Source: Labrenzia sp. PHM005 (GTDB taxonomy: Bacteria > Pseudomonadota > Alphaproteobacteria > Rhizobiales > Stappiaceae). From it: a DNA stretch of 64,000 bases. The notes under the pieces are model-generated. The model ran no database searches. It was not told the DNA's origin and saw nothing but the letters and a program-made list of their open reading frames with translations. Positions within the stretch are counted from its first letter, which is position 1. The number at the start of each line of letters is the position of its first letter. Shown here piece after piece: positions 17,325 to 26,038 of the stretch. The translations under genes and the position numbers were made by a program. The stretch spans positions 3,281,001 through 3,345,000 of the forward strand of contig NZ_CP041191.1 in the NCBI RefSeq assembly GCF_006517275.1. Reading direction: 5' to 3'.

Positions 17325-17632
17325 GCTGGGGGTGGCTTCTATCAGATTAGACGGGCTTGTCTATACCCGATTTGAAATTTTCCGCGGCGAGCGCTTTTTT
17401 TTTGTGTAAGGGCTTGAGATACCAATAAAAAGCTATTCCTGCCTGTGGAAAAGTTCGTGAGGTTTTTTACGATATCGGTTTTGGTATTTGTACGGTACTT
17501 TCCTGAAGTCTTTGCAGATGATGTTGCGGTTGGAATGGATGTCCTGCTGCGACAGGCAGGCTGACGTTCTTGCAAGGGCAATCCAGCCACACGCGCCGGT
17601 CAGAGTCGAAGCGTGTGTGGCTGGATGGCTGA
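17325..17632. other. 308-nt region without a supported gene
   Basis: It lies between tRNA-Thr and the 3' end of the Tat-signal ORF. Short minus-strand frames are present but are lysine/asparagine-rich, lack ribosome binding sites and resemble nothing known. No terminator or repeat stands out. Confidence 0.4.
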
Positions 17633-17980
17633 TCAAATTGGCAGTTTCGAGAAAGTACTCACTGTCGCCGACACCAAAAAGTCCGGAACAGGCTGCTTAG
17701 GCAGCCACTCCTCCAACACCGTTAGATGGCTGTCGCTCTGCAAGAGGCGCTGGGCGAGGAGGCCCGGTGTCTGGCGACGGCGGATGGCTTCAGGCAAAAC
17801 CGACTGAGTGGATGATTTTGGAAACCGCCACATCCGGGTAAAAGAGTTTTCCATTATCAGCAGATCTGTGTCGGACGCTGCAGCATTTCCAAACCGAACC
17901 ATGGGGAGGCTTGCGGCTACAATGGTTCCGCCAGCCAGAACCTTTCGGCGGGTGATATTCACTGAGGGAAGACCGGACAT
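17633..17980 (-). CDS. small Tat-signal protein, possibly truncated
   Basis: The 115-aa frame begins with a clear twin-arginine signal: ITRRKVLAGGTIVAASLPMV, followed by an AAAS cleavage region at about residue 35. Only some 80 residues follow, with no domain I can identify. Signals of this form usually precede enzymes of several hundred residues, so this may be the remnant of a larger secreted enzyme. Its ATG shares an A with the TGA of the upstream monooxygenase (TGATG), indicating translational coupling. It might equally be a genuine small exported protein. Confidence 0.5.
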   Translation of the reverse strand: MSGLPSVNITRRKVLAGGTIVAASLPMVRFGNAAASDTDLLIMENSFTRMWRFPKSSTQSVLPEAIRRRQTPGLLAQRLLQSDSHLTVLEEWLPKQPVPDFLVSATVSTFSKLPI

Positions 17981-18270
17981 CACATCACCAGCCGGTCGTG
18001 GTAGGTCACTGTTGGTTGGCCTTCCATAAAGGAGAGCAAGTCCCCCATAACACCGTTGTCCATGATCGACTTGATATAGGCCTGGTGGTGGTCTTGTGAG
18101 ATCCATTCTTCCAGGATCAGAAAGTCCCGCGTTTCCGTATTGTAGAAAAGCGAAACCGACAACGCGCCGTCAAAGCCGCGCACAGCCGGAAGTTTGTCTG
18201 ACAGAAAGGTTTCAAGCTGCGGAAAGGCGTTTTCAGAAACCTTCATCTGAAGGGTGACCCAGGTGCTCAT
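17980..18270 (-). CDS. antibiotic biosynthesis monooxygenase (ABM)-like protein
   Basis: The 96-aa product has the dimeric alpha-beta barrel pattern: VTLQMKVSENAFPQLETFL at the start, then LSVSLFYNTETRDFLILEEW and a final strand PTVTYHDRLVM. ABM/YgiN-like proteins act as small monooxygenases or detoxifying partners on quinones or aldehydes. It is divergent from the AraC regulator, which probably controls it, and coupled to the Tat ORF downstream. Confidence 0.85.
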   Translation of the reverse strand: MSTWVTLQMKVSENAFPQLETFLSDKLPAVRGFDGALSVSLFYNTETRDFLILEEWISQDHHQAYIKSIMDNGVMGDLLSFMEGQPTVTYHDRLVM

Positions 18271-18446
18271 CGTGATCTCCTATTTTGAAACAACAGGAGT
18301 GGTTTACGGCGCCCTTTGATTTGAAACTGTCGGCGAAACATCAAAAGTGCCGGTTTTCGGTCATAAGCTGTGACCTGAGACATTCTGTCCATCTCGCCAG
18401 CAAGGCCAGCCGGTTTGAGGATCTTCGAAATCAGGTATGGTTGGGC

Positions 18447-19346
18447 ATGATCCAAACCAGAAGTTTTCTCTCCCATCCGCCAGATGATGTCCTGACCTTG
18501 CCGGAAGACTTGCATGCATTCCAAGAGGCTTCGGTTGTTATGGCCCATGGCGAAGCGGGAATCTTTCACAAGCTGATTGAAAAAACGATGTTGGCGGTGG
18601 AGTTCCGCACCGCCGCGCCGTGCCTGTGCATGACCCTGCGCGGCCGTGAGACTTTTTGGACGTCCGATGGCCGTGAAATCTCATTGCAGGGCGGCGAGAT
18701 GATCCTGATGCCGGCTAACACCTACATGATTTCGGATTTTTCGGCGAAGGAAGGCCCGCTCGAAGCCTATATCCTGTCGTTCGACACAGCGGCCATCCGA
18801 GCCCTTCAAGGGCCTCACCCGCAGTCTGGCGCTACAGGGGCAGCCAGTGCCTATAAAATTCAGGCCCATGCGGCATTGGCCGGTTTCTTTGACAGTGCAA
18901 AGACAATCTATGGGCAGATGACAGGTTCGCCGTCACTGTTGCAGACAAAGCTTCTGGAGTGTCTGCATCTGATTGCGGAAGTTGATGATGCCGAGCGGCT
19001 GACAGGATTTCTGACCGCCTGTCATACCGGCCAGGCGCCTCGAAACATTCTCCATGTGATGCGCGAAAATGCCCGGCGGAACCTGTCTGTCGCCGAGTTG
19101 GCACGAATGTCCGGCCGGTCGGTGACGTCTTTTACCCGTGACTTCAAACGTCAGTTCGGCATGCCGCCCCGGCAATGGCTGGCGGACTATAAACTGCAAA
19201 AGGCCCAGGAGCTGGTTTTGAATTCCCGGCAATCGGTGACGGAAATCGGGGCAGAGCTCGGTTATTCCAGCACGTCCCATTTCATCGAAAAGTTCCGCAA
19301 GCAGTTTGGAACAACGCCCAAGGCGATGCGGTTGAGGAGTTTATAG
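18447..19346 (+). CDS. AraC-family transcriptional regulator
   Basis: The 299-aa protein has an N-terminal cupin-like sensor (TMLAVEFRTAAP to GGEMILMPANTYMI) and a C-terminal double HTH: LSVAELARMSGRSVTSFTRD and VTEIGAELGYSSTSHFIEKF. The start is taken at ATG 18447; the frame is open upstream to a TTG at 18285 but that part overlaps the promoter region and lacks AraC similarity. It faces the ABM gene head to head across about 176 nt, the usual layout for a local regulator. Confidence 0.87.
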   Translation: MIQTRSFLSHPPDDVLTLPEDLHAFQEASVVMAHGEAGIFHKLIEKTMLAVEFRTAAPCLCMTLRGRETFWTSDGREISLQGGEMILMPANTYMISDFSAKEGPLEAYILSFDTAAIRALQGPHPQSGATGAASAYKIQAHAALAGFFDSAKTIYGQMTGSPSLLQTKLLECLHLIAEVDDAERLTGFLTACHTGQAPRNILHVMRENARRNLSVAELARMSGRSVTSFTRDFKRQFGMPPRQWLADYKLQKAQELVLNSRQSVTEIGAELGYSSTSHFIEKFRKQFGTTPKAMRLRSL

Positions 19347-19370
19347 GGGCTGATGACGGGCTTAGCCGCC

Positions 19371-20198
19371 TCAAAGCCCCATCTTCTGCCGTGCTACATA
19401 AAGAGACAAGACCGCCGCATTCGACACATTGAGCGAGCGGATTTCACCGGGCATGTCGAGACGGGCGAGCAGGCCGCAGGCTTCCCGCACACCTTGGCGC
19501 ACACCTTTGCCTTCCGATCCGAGAACCAGAACCGTCTTGTCGGTAAACTCGGTGTCTTCCAGGCTGGCCGGGCCGTCACTGTCCAGCGCGATGCAACCGA
19601 AGGCCTGGTCCTTCATTTCGGCAATAAAGCGGGCCATGTTTTTTACACGCACATGTTTGATCATGTCGAGCGCGCCGGAGGCGGATTTGGCAAGAACCGA
19701 GCCTTCTTCTGGTGCGTGGCGTTCGGTGGTGACGACAGCGTCTGCATCCAGAGCAACCGCTGAACGCAGGATCGCACCGACATTGTGCGGATCGGTCACC
19801 TGGTCGAGCGCAAGGATCAGCCGGGCACCTTTCAGATGTTCTGCGCCATAAGCGGGCAGGGGATCAGCTTCCAGGATCATGCCCTGGTGAACCGCGTCCT
19901 TGGTCACCATCCGGTCCAGTTCCTTGGGGCGCTTGTCCTCTATCGGAACGTCAATGGTGACACCGCGCTCCTTGAGCCGGTTCTGAGCGTTTTCGGTCGC
20001 ATAGAGTTTCAGGCGTTTGCGGTCTTTGTTGGCAAAAGCCGCTTCCACTGTGTGAAGGCCATATAAAAGCACCGGGCCTTCCGGCGGCAATCCAGGGCGG
20101 CGCGGTCCCGGTTTGCCGGAGTTTTTTGAAAAGCGGCCCTGGCCCTTGTTGGGGCCTGGGCGCGATTTTTTCCATGCAGGTCTTTTGTCGTCAGTCAT
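19371..20198 (-). CDS. rlmB: 23S rRNA (guanosine(2251)-2'-O)-methyltransferase
   Basis: This 275-aa SPOUT enzyme methylates G2251 in the P loop of 23S rRNA. A lysine/arginine-rich, disordered N-terminus (about 40 residues) precedes the substrate-binding domain (VLLYGLHTVEAAFANKDRK). The C-terminal knot carries ILALDQVTDPHNVGAILRSA (motif 1), VLVLGSEGKGVRQGVREAC (motif 2) and SLNVSNAAVLSLYVAR (motif 3). It is 20 nt downstream of the thioesterase on the same strand. Confidence 0.95.
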   Translation of the reverse strand: MTDDKRPAWKKSRPGPNKGQGRFSKNSGKPGPRRPGLPPEGPVLLYGLHTVEAAFANKDRKRLKLYATENAQNRLKERGVTIDVPIEDKRPKELDRMVTKDAVHQGMILEADPLPAYGAEHLKGARLILALDQVTDPHNVGAILRSAVALDADAVVTTERHAPEEGSVLAKSASGALDMIKHVRVKNMARFIAEMKDQAFGCIALDSDGPASLEDTEFTDKTVLVLGSEGKGVRQGVREACGLLARLDMPGEIRSLNVSNAAVLSLYVARQKMGL

Positions 20199-20218
20199 GC
20201 TGCCTGCTGTAACCCCAA

Positions 20219-20743
20219 TTATCCGTTAGGGGAAGAGGCTGCCGGGTTCGGGAAGATCATGCAGCTGACAGCGCCGTGGGCAATCAGCTTGCCGTTGGCA
20301 TCTCTCAGTTCACCTTCAGACGTCGCCAGGCGCGAGCCGCGATGGACAATCCGGCCTTCACAAGTGACTTCGCCGCTGCCCGGTTTTAACGGGCGGACCA
20401 TATTCACGGTGAGGGATGTCGTCGTGTAAAACTCACCCGGTTCAAGGCACGTATGAACCGCGCAGCTGAGTGCTGTGTCGATCAGTGTGGAGATCCAGCC
20501 GCCATGAACCGTACCGAGTGGATTTAAGAACTGCTTTTCAGGAACGCCGGTAAATACAGCGCGGCCATGCTCAAATTCCTTAATCCGGATATTGGAGTGG
20601 ATCATCATTGGTGGGGCCGGCAATTTGCCGTCCTTCATCAATTCAAAAATCTGCAGGCCTGAGATACCGGCCACCTGCTGCTTTGGCAGGGCATCGATTA
20701 TATGGGTCTTGCCGTTTTCGGTGATCGTGTCTGGAAGGCTCAT
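20219..20743 (-). CDS. PaaI-family thioesterase (hotdog fold)
   Basis: The 174-aa protein contains the PaaI signature PLGTVHGGWISTLIDTALS with the HGG loop and catalytic-helix Asp, followed by hotdog strands TTSLTVNMVRPLKPG and GSRLATSEGEL. It hydrolyses acyl- or aryl-CoA thioesters; the substrate is unknown. It is 53 nt downstream of the MarR gene, which probably regulates it. Confidence 0.9.
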   Translation of the reverse strand: MSLPDTITENGKTHIIDALPKQQVAGISGLQIFELMKDGKLPAPPMMIHSNIRIKEFEHGRAVFTGVPEKQFLNPLGTVHGGWISTLIDTALSCAVHTCLEPGEFYTTTSLTVNMVRPLKPGSGEVTCEGRIVHRGSRLATSEGELRDANGKLIAHGAVSCMIFPNPAASSPNG

Positions 20744-20795
20744 AGGTCTTTTCCTTTAAAATGTCTGTGACGGTTCTGTCGTGTGTGCTGGACGC

Positions 20796-21311
20796 TCAGG
20801 AGGAGGTGGAGCGGTGAGCTGTGTTCTTCGGCGGCGCATTTTTGTCTGGGTCCGTCTGTTCCAGGTGTTTGACGGTTCTTCTCAGGGCTGACAGATGGCC
20901 CCGGATCGCTTCGGCTGTTTCTTCGCCCAGTTCATTTGCCAGATCTTGCTGAGCCTTTTCCCAAGTCGCGTGAAGCTCGGCAGTGAGCTGTTCGCCTTTT
21001 TCTGTCAAAACAGGCACGACCTTCCTGCCTCCGCTTTTGCGGCGCGCGATCAAGCCGGCTGCTTCAAGGGGTTTAAGATTGCGGGCGAGGGTAGACCGGT
21101 CGATCCCGATGTAGCGGGCAATGTCGGAGGATGAGAGAGAATCGCCACTGGCAATCACCGCCAGTAACTGCGCCTGAGTAATCTCTAGCCCGTAGGGCGC
21201 TAGATAGCGGTTGAAATGCCGGGTGAGCAGATTCGCTGTTCGCCGGACGGTGTGTCCCAAACAGGTCTGGCCCATCTGATAGAAATCGATGCCGTCCAAA
21301 GAATGTGTCAT
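20796..21311 (-). CDS. MarR-family transcriptional regulator
   Basis: The 171-aa protein is a winged-helix dimer of MarR type. The recognition part is LSSSDIARYIGIDRSTLARN and the wing is GLIARRKSGGRKVVPVLTEKG. It heads the marR-thioesterase-rlmB unit and is divergent from the BASS transporter. A perfect 16-nt palindrome lies one base before its start codon, so autorepression is likely. The ligand may be an aromatic or acyl compound handled by the neighbours, by inference. Confidence 0.92.
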   Translation of the reverse strand: MTHSLDGIDFYQMGQTCLGHTVRRTANLLTRHFNRYLAPYGLEITQAQLLAVIASGDSLSSSDIARYIGIDRSTLARNLKPLEAAGLIARRKSGGRKVVPVLTEKGEQLTAELHATWEKAQQDLANELGEETAEAIRGHLSALRRTVKHLEQTDPDKNAPPKNTAHRSTSS

Positions 21312-21312
21312 T

Positions 21313-21328
21313 TGTTGTAGCTACAACA
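21313..21328. promoter_or_regulatory. palindromic operator for the MarR regulator
   Basis: TGTTGTAGCTACAACA is a perfect 16-nt palindrome, with the TTGTA/TACAA arms often bound by MarR proteins. It begins 1 nt upstream of the marR start codon and 172 nt upstream of the BASS transporter start, so it could control both directions. Confidence 0.7.
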
Positions 21329-21500
21329 TAATTAGTAATGCGGCAAGCGGGTTCTTTTTTTGCCAACAAAACCGTTGTTTCCAGAGATTGCGTGAAGTGC
21401 GGATCGAAGATCTGAAATTCGAGGGATTGTATCCGTGTAAATGTAAGTGTTTGTTCGAAGGTGTTGAAGATTCGACATTTTGGAGCCGGGGAGGGGCGCA

Positions 21501-22367
21501 ATGATAGGTCTTGTGGAGCAGGTCGGGCTGGCACTGATGCTTTTCATCATCATGTTGGGAATGGGGGCGACGATCCGTGTCAATCACTTGCGGATGGTGC
21601 TCGCGAGGCCTTTGCCGCTTCTAATTGGTTTGATCAGTCAGTATGGATTGATGCCAGTCATCGCTCTTGGGCTTGCGATCTTTTTTGAGTTGCCAACCGC
21701 AATTGCGTTCAGCCTTATTATGGTTGGTGCGACGCCAGGTGGCACGACCTCAAATCTCTTTACCTATTATGCAAAAGGTGATGTTGCGCTGAGCGTCAGC
21801 ATGACGGTTGCCTCGACGCTTGCGGCCGTTGTCCTCATGCCACTGGCAATTTGGATTTATGCAGGCGGTTACACATCTGCCGACTTGCAGGTGCCGTTCT
21901 CCAGCATCATAGCGACTTTGCTCTTTGTGATGGTGCCGGTCGCTATCGGGATGGTCATCCTTTCAAAAAGTGTTGCCGCCGCCCGCCGATTGGAAAGGGC
22001 GAGCAGCGTTGTCGGGATTCTGCTTATCTCCGGACTGATCATCAAGTTTCTCATTCAGAACCGCGAGATGTTTCTTGGAACACCCTATGAGGTCATTCTG
22101 TCTGCTATTCTGTTGGGCCTGATCGGGTTCTTTTTTGGATATATGGTCGCCTGGATCACGGGTTTGTCCCCGGTAATCCGCAGAACCATTTCGATGGAAA
22201 CCGGGATTCAGAACACGCCCCTAACTGTGGCTCTCATATCCTTGAGCTTTCCGACAGGCGCTCAGCAGGACGAGATGCTTCTTCTGCCGGCGTTTTATGC
22301 CTTCTTTATTGTTATGACCGCAATGGTTGTCGCCATGGTTTATAGGGCGTTTGCAAAAGGTCTTTGA
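21501..22367 (+). CDS. bile acid:sodium symporter (BASS) family transporter
   Basis: The 288-aa membrane protein has about nine hydrophobic segments. GATPGGTTSNLFTYYAKGD is the family's unwound-helix crossover and sodium-site motif, and METGIQNTPLTVALI is the second (E-x-G-x-Q-N) crossover. It likely imports an organic anion with sodium; the substrate is unknown. Start ATG 21501 follows GGGAGG; the frame extends 7 codons to a TTG. It is divergent from marR and may belong to that regulon. Confidence 0.92.
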   Translation: MIGLVEQVGLALMLFIIMLGMGATIRVNHLRMVLARPLPLLIGLISQYGLMPVIALGLAIFFELPTAIAFSLIMVGATPGGTTSNLFTYYAKGDVALSVSMTVASTLAAVVLMPLAIWIYAGGYTSADLQVPFSSIIATLLFVMVPVAIGMVILSKSVAAARRLERASSVVGILLISGLIIKFLIQNREMFLGTPYEVILSAILLGLIGFFFGYMVAWITGLSPVIRRTISMETGIQNTPLTVALISLSFPTGAQQDEMLLLPAFYAFFIVMTAMVVAMVYRAFAKGL

Positions 22368-22829
22368 TCGAGGAGAGTGGCCTTCGCTGCTGCGCTTCGT
22401 TTTATGGCGGTCTGTATCAATTGGAATCTCAAAGCCATTTTTGTGGAGCGGTCTCCCCGTTTTGACTGCAAATCACGTTGAAGGGGCGGGGCGAGAACGG
22501 TTCTTTATATAAATGAAGTTCGAGACGCCTGCGCCTTCTGAGTTGTCCACAGGGAGCGGCTGGTTCCGGAAAGTGACTGCAAAGACTGAGGCTTTTGGCC
22601 GTTTTTGCGGTCGCGTGCTTTGAGCTCAAGCGCTGGAAATGGCGGGTACTGGGCAGGTTCTGCGGCCGGGTTTTTGGTGCGATGCGGATTTTGTTCGTTT
22701 CTTTTCAAAAACGTCGTTGACAGGTCAGGTCCCTATCTGCATAACACGCGCCACGGGATTGCTCGCCCCTCGCGGACGGGCTTTCCGGTCAAGCCATCCT
22801 GATCGCTTCGGCGTGAAGCAAGACGAGAT
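22368..22829. other. 462-nt intergenic region before the tRNA-tuf unit
   Basis: The stretch contains a good promoter at 22717-22745. The rest holds no coding frame with a ribosome binding site. A single TTGTCCACA (near 22543) resembles a DnaA box but stands alone. Confidence 0.5.
22717..22745 (+). promoter_or_regulatory. sigma-70 type promoter for tRNA-Tyr/tRNA-Gly/tuf
   Basis: A consensus TTGACA, a 17-nt spacer and CATAAC lie about 85 nt upstream of tRNA-Tyr. The position and strong -35 suit a stable-RNA promoter. Confidence 0.55.
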
Positions 22830-22914
22830 GGAGGAGTGCCCGAGCGGCTAAAGGGGACGGACTGTAAATCCGTTGGCTATGCCTACGTTGGTTCGAATCC
22901 AACCTCCTCCACCA
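22830..22914 (+). tRNA. tRNA-Tyr(GUA)
   Basis: An 85-nt class II tRNA with acceptor GGAGGAG/CTCCTCC, anticodon loop CTGTAAA (anticodon GTA), a long variable arm and an encoded CCA. First gene of the tRNA-tuf unit. Confidence 0.97.
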
Positions 22915-22936
22915 TCGTCTGGTTTCGCAATTAAGT

Positions 22937-23010
22937 GCGGGTGTAGCTCAATGGTAGAGCAGCAGCCTTCCAAGCTGACGACGAGGGTTCGATTCCCTTC
23001 ACCCGCTCCA
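22937..23010 (+). tRNA. tRNA-Gly(UCC)
   Basis: A 74-nt cloverleaf with acceptor GCGGGTG/CACCCGC, anticodon loop CTTCCAA (anticodon TCC), T arm AGGG-TTCGATT-CCCT and an encoded CCA. It lies 22 nt after tRNA-Tyr. Confidence 0.97.
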
Positions 23011-23179
23011 TCATGGGTGCTGATCGGAGTGTCCGGGACGGAAGGTATTTTCGCACCGGAAATCCTGAAAGAATATATAGGGAAGTTGTTCGTCGCTCGC
23101 GGCTCTGTCCAAGGCGCCGGATTGCGGCCCAAATCGAGCCTTTATCGACCGAACGACTATTGGACAGAGAGCGACGCCG

Positions 23180-24370
23180 ATGGCGAAGGAAAAGTTTGAG
23201 CGCAATAAGCCGCACGTTAACATTGGCACGATTGGCCACGTTGACCACGGCAAGACGACGCTGACCGCTGCAATCACCATGACGCTTGCAGAAGCTGGTG
23301 GTGCAGAAGCAAAAGCCTATGATGAGATTGACGGTGCGCCTGAAGAAAAGGCACGCGGCATCACCATCTCCACGGCGCACGTTGAGTATGAGACGGAAAA
23401 CCGTCACTACGCTCACGTTGACTGCCCGGGCCACGCCGACTACGTGAAGAACATGATCACCGGTGCTGCGCAGATGGACGGCGCGATCCTGGTGTGTTCA
23501 GCAGCAGACGGCCCGATGCCGCAGACCCGTGAGCACATCCTGCTTGCGCGTCAGGTTGGCGTTCCGGCTCTGGTTGTTTTCATGAACAAGGTTGACCAGG
23601 TCGACGACGAAGAGCTTCTCGAGCTCGTCGAGATGGAAATCCGTGAGCTGCTGTCTTCTTACGAATTCCCGGGCGACGACATTCCGATCGTCAAGGGTTC
23701 TGCGCTGGCAGCTGTTGAGAACCGTGATGCGGCGATCGGCCGTGACGCGATCCGTGAGCTGATGGCTCAGGTTGATGAGTACATTCCGACCCCGGAACGT
23801 CCGAAGGATCAGCCGTTCCTGATGCCGATCGAAGACGTGTTCTCGATCTCCGGCCGCGGCACTGTTGTGACCGGTCGTGTTGAGCGCGGTGTGATCAACG
23901 TGGGTGAAGAAGTCGAGATCGTCGGCATCAAGGACACCCAGAAGACCACGGTTACCGGCGTTGAAATGTTCCGCAAGCTGCTGGACAGCGGTGAAGCTGG
24001 CGACAACATCGGTGCTCTGATCCGCGGCGTTGGCCGTGAAGAGGTTGAGCGCGGCCAGGTTCTGTGTAAGCCGGGTTCTGTTAACCCGCACACGAAGTTC
24101 AAGGCTGAGGCTTACATCCTCACCAAGGAAGAAGGTGGCCGTCATACGCCGTTCTTCACCAACTACCGCCCGCAGTTCTACTTCCGCACGACCGACGTGA
24201 CGGGTGTGGTTCACCTGCCGGAAGGTACGGAAATGGTGATGCCGGGTGACAACGTCTCCGTCGACGTTGAGCTGATCGTGCCGATCGCTATGGAAGACGG
24301 CCTGCGCTTCGCGATCCGCGAAGGTGGCCGCACCGTCGGCGCCGGCGTCGTAGCATCCATCATCGAATAA
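23180..24370 (+). CDS. tuf: elongation factor Tu, copy 1
   Basis: This 396-aa GTPase delivers aminoacyl-tRNA to the ribosome. It has P-loop [10 protein letters not shown] (residues 18-27), switch [13 protein letters not shown], switch [10 protein letters not shown], base motif NKVD, and domains 2 and 3 intact. The protein is identical to the copy at 40806-41996; the DNA differs at about 18 positions, all in third codon positions by eye. This copy follows tRNA-Tyr and tRNA-Gly, as in the tufB context of E. coli. Confidence 0.99.
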   Translation: MAKEKFERNKPHVNIGTIGHVDHGKTTLTAAITMTLAEAGGAEAKAYDEIDGAPEEKARGITISTAHVEYETENRHYAHVDCPGHADYVKNMITGAAQMDGAILVCSAADGPMPQTREHILLARQVGVPALVVFMNKVDQVDDEELLELVEMEIRELLSSYEFPGDDIPIVKGSALAAVENRDAAIGRDAIRELMAQVDEYIPTPERPKDQPFLMPIEDVFSISGRGTVVTGRVERGVINVGEEVEIVGIKDTQKTTVTGVEMFRKLLDSGEAGDNIGALIRGVGREEVERGQVLCKPGSVNPHTKFKAEAYILTKEEGGRHTPFFTNYRPQFYFRTTDVTGVVHLPEGTEMVMPGDNVSVDVELIVPIAMEDGLRFAIREGGRTVGAGVVASIIE

Positions 24371-24383
24371 GATGATCTATTTG

Positions 24384-24409
24384 GATTGCCGGGCTCCGGC
24401 CCGGCAATC
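24384..24409 (+). terminator. terminator-like hairpin after tuf copy 1
   Basis: GATTGCCGGG and CCCGGCAATC form a 10-bp perfect stem with a short loop, followed by TTGTCTTC. It should end or attenuate the tuf transcript before tRNA-Trp. Confidence 0.7.
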
Positions 24410-24480
24410 TTGTCTTCAAAGGCCTTGCAGACGATGTCTTTGAAGCGTATCAGGAGCAGATCCCGGATAGGGATCTCTGA

Positions 24481-24556
24481 AGGGGTATAGCTCAGCTGGT
24501 AGAGCGACGGTCTCCAAAACCGTAGGTCGCGGGTTCGAACCCTGCTGCCCCTGCCA
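24481..24556 (+). tRNA. tRNA-Trp(CCA)
   Basis: A 76-nt cloverleaf: acceptor AGGGGTA/TGCCCCT, anticodon loop CTCCAAA (anticodon CCA), T arm GCGGG-TTCGAAC-CCTGC, encoded CCA. It precedes secE, the standard bacterial arrangement. Confidence 0.97.
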
Positions 24557-24660
24557 CTTTTGCTCTTGATTAATTGGCCTCGAGGGCTTAAAGAGTTTCC
24601 TCGGGTGAGGCGCGCGGAGATTTTCGCGCGCCCACTCGTATTTAACGGACCGGAGCCGGA

Positions 24661-24858
24661 ATGGCAAAGACCAATCCCTTTAAATTCATCCAGGAAGTGC
24701 GCTCTGAAACCGCGAAGGTCACTTGGCCGACGCGCAGAGAGACGGCCGTGACCACTGTTATGGTGTTCATCATGGTTTTGATTGCCTCGATTTTCTTCCT
24801 CGTGGCGGATCAGTTGATGGGCCTTGGGGTCGGATACCTTCTCGGTGTCGGCGGTTAA
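24661..24858 (+). CDS. secE: preprotein translocase subunit SecE
   Basis: A 65-aa single-span form. The amphipathic helix FIQEVRSETAKVTWPTRRE is the conserved SecE hallmark, followed by one transmembrane helix (about residues 28-58). It clamps SecY in the SecYEG channel. It lies 104 nt after tRNA-Trp and 51 nt before nusG. Confidence 0.97.
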   Translation: MAKTNPFKFIQEVRSETAKVTWPTRRETAVTTVMVFIMVLIASIFFLVADQLMGLGVGYLLGVGG

Positions 24859-24909
24859 GCCGCCTGCCGGACTGTTTAAAGACAAGAACAACAAACGGAA
24901 CTGAGAAAC

Positions 24910-25440
24910 ATGGCCAAGCGCTGGTACATTGTGCACGCCTATTCGAATTTCGAGAAAAAGGTCGCCGAGTCCATTCGCGAAAAGGCCGAGCAGAAGGGTT
25001 TGTCCGATCTGTTTGAGGAAATTCTCGTTCCGATGGAGAAGGTCGTTGAAGTGCGCCGTGGCCGCAAGGTCGATGCGGAGCGCAAGTTCTTCCCGGGCTA
25101 TGTCCTAGTGAAGATGGATATGACCAATGAGGCGTTCCACCTGATTAAGGACACGCCGAAAGTAACCGGGTTCCTGGGCGCGGATCAAAAGCCGATGCCG
25201 ATCCCGGAAAAAGAAGCCATGCGCATCATCAACCAGGTGCAAGAGGGCGTCGACCGGCCGAAGCCGTCCGTCAGCTTTGAGGTTGGTGAGCAGGTCCGGG
25301 TGTCCGATGGCCCGTTTGCGTCCTTCTCCGGCTTGGTCGAAGAAGTTGATGACGAGCGGGCGCGCCTCAAGGTGGCAGTGTCCATCTTTGGCCGGGCGAC
25401 GCCGGTTGAATTGGAATTCGGTCAGGTCGATAAGCTCTGA
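24910..25440 (+). CDS. nusG: transcription termination/antitermination protein NusG
   Basis: A 176-aa protein with the NGN domain ([34 protein letters not shown]) and a C-terminal KOW domain ([20 protein letters not shown]). It couples RNA polymerase to ribosomes or Rho. It lies between secE and the L11 operon as usual. Confidence 0.98.
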   Translation: MAKRWYIVHAYSNFEKKVAESIREKAEQKGLSDLFEEILVPMEKVVEVRRGRKVDAERKFFPGYVLVKMDMTNEAFHLIKDTPKVTGFLGADQKPMPIPEKEAMRIINQVQEGVDRPKPSVSFEVGEQVRVSDGPFASFSGLVEEVDDERARLKVAVSIFGRATPVELEFGQVDKL

Positions 25441-25605
25441 CTGGTTGCCGCTCTTTTGTGAGCGGTTGAGTGCCAGGCAGTGATGCTGTCTGGAATGAAG
25501 TCGGTGGCAGGTTCTAGCGCTCATCGCCGGGTGCTGACAAAGGGCCATACCACCAACTCCCAAATGGTCAAATTGCCGTTTGGCCATGAATGATTGGAGA
25601 GAAAC

Positions 25606-26034
25606 ATGGCGAAGAAGATCGAAGGCTTCCTGAAGCTTCAGGTGCCGGCAGGCTCTGCGACCCCGTCCCCGCCCATCGGGCCGGCACTTGGTCAGCGTGG
25701 TCTGAACATCATGGAATTCTGTAAAGCGTTCAACGCGCAGACCCAGGATGTTGAAAAGGGCGCTCCGTGCCCGACCGTGATCACTTACTACACCGATAAG
25801 TCTTTCACGTTTGAAGTGAAGACGGCTCCGGTCAGTTTCTTCTTGAAGAAAGCTGCCAAGCTCCAGAAGGGTTCTTCCACTCCGGGCCGCGGCACCGTTG
25901 GTTCCGTGAGCAAGGCTCAGGTGAAAGAAATCGCCGAAGCCAAAATGAAGGACCTGAATGCCAACGACATCGATGCAGCAATGCTGATGGTTGAAGGCTC
26001 CGCCCGTTCCATGGGCTTCGAGGTAACGGAGTAA
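25606..26034 (+). CDS. rplK: 50S ribosomal protein L11
   Basis: A 142-aa protein of the GTPase-associated centre. The proline-rich [19 protein letters not shown] is the thiostrepton-contact region and the C-terminal part binds 23S rRNA. Start ATG 25606 follows GGAGAGAAAC; a TTG four codons upstream is a spurious extension. It is 4 nt from rplA. A 165-nt gap after nusG may hold its own leader. Confidence 0.98.
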   Translation: MAKKIEGFLKLQVPAGSATPSPPIGPALGQRGLNIMEFCKAFNAQTQDVEKGAPCPTVITYYTDKSFTFEVKTAPVSFFLKKAAKLQKGSSTPGRGTVGSVSKAQVKEIAEAKMKDLNANDIDAAMLMVEGSARSMGFEVTE

Positions 26035-26038
26035 GATC

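Noticed and set aside
17249..17340. tRNA-Thr 3' end as an integration site for a mobile element
   Set aside because: No integrase gene, no duplicated tRNA 3' end and no change in composition nearby.
22543..22551. TTGTCCACA resembling a DnaA box
   Set aside because: Single copy with one mismatch, no cluster, no AT-rich unwinding element and no origin genes nearby.
22848..23434. Frames running across the tRNA-Tyr/tRNA-Gly genes and into the antisense of tuf
   Set aside because: They overlap certain tRNA and tuf genes and have no independent support.
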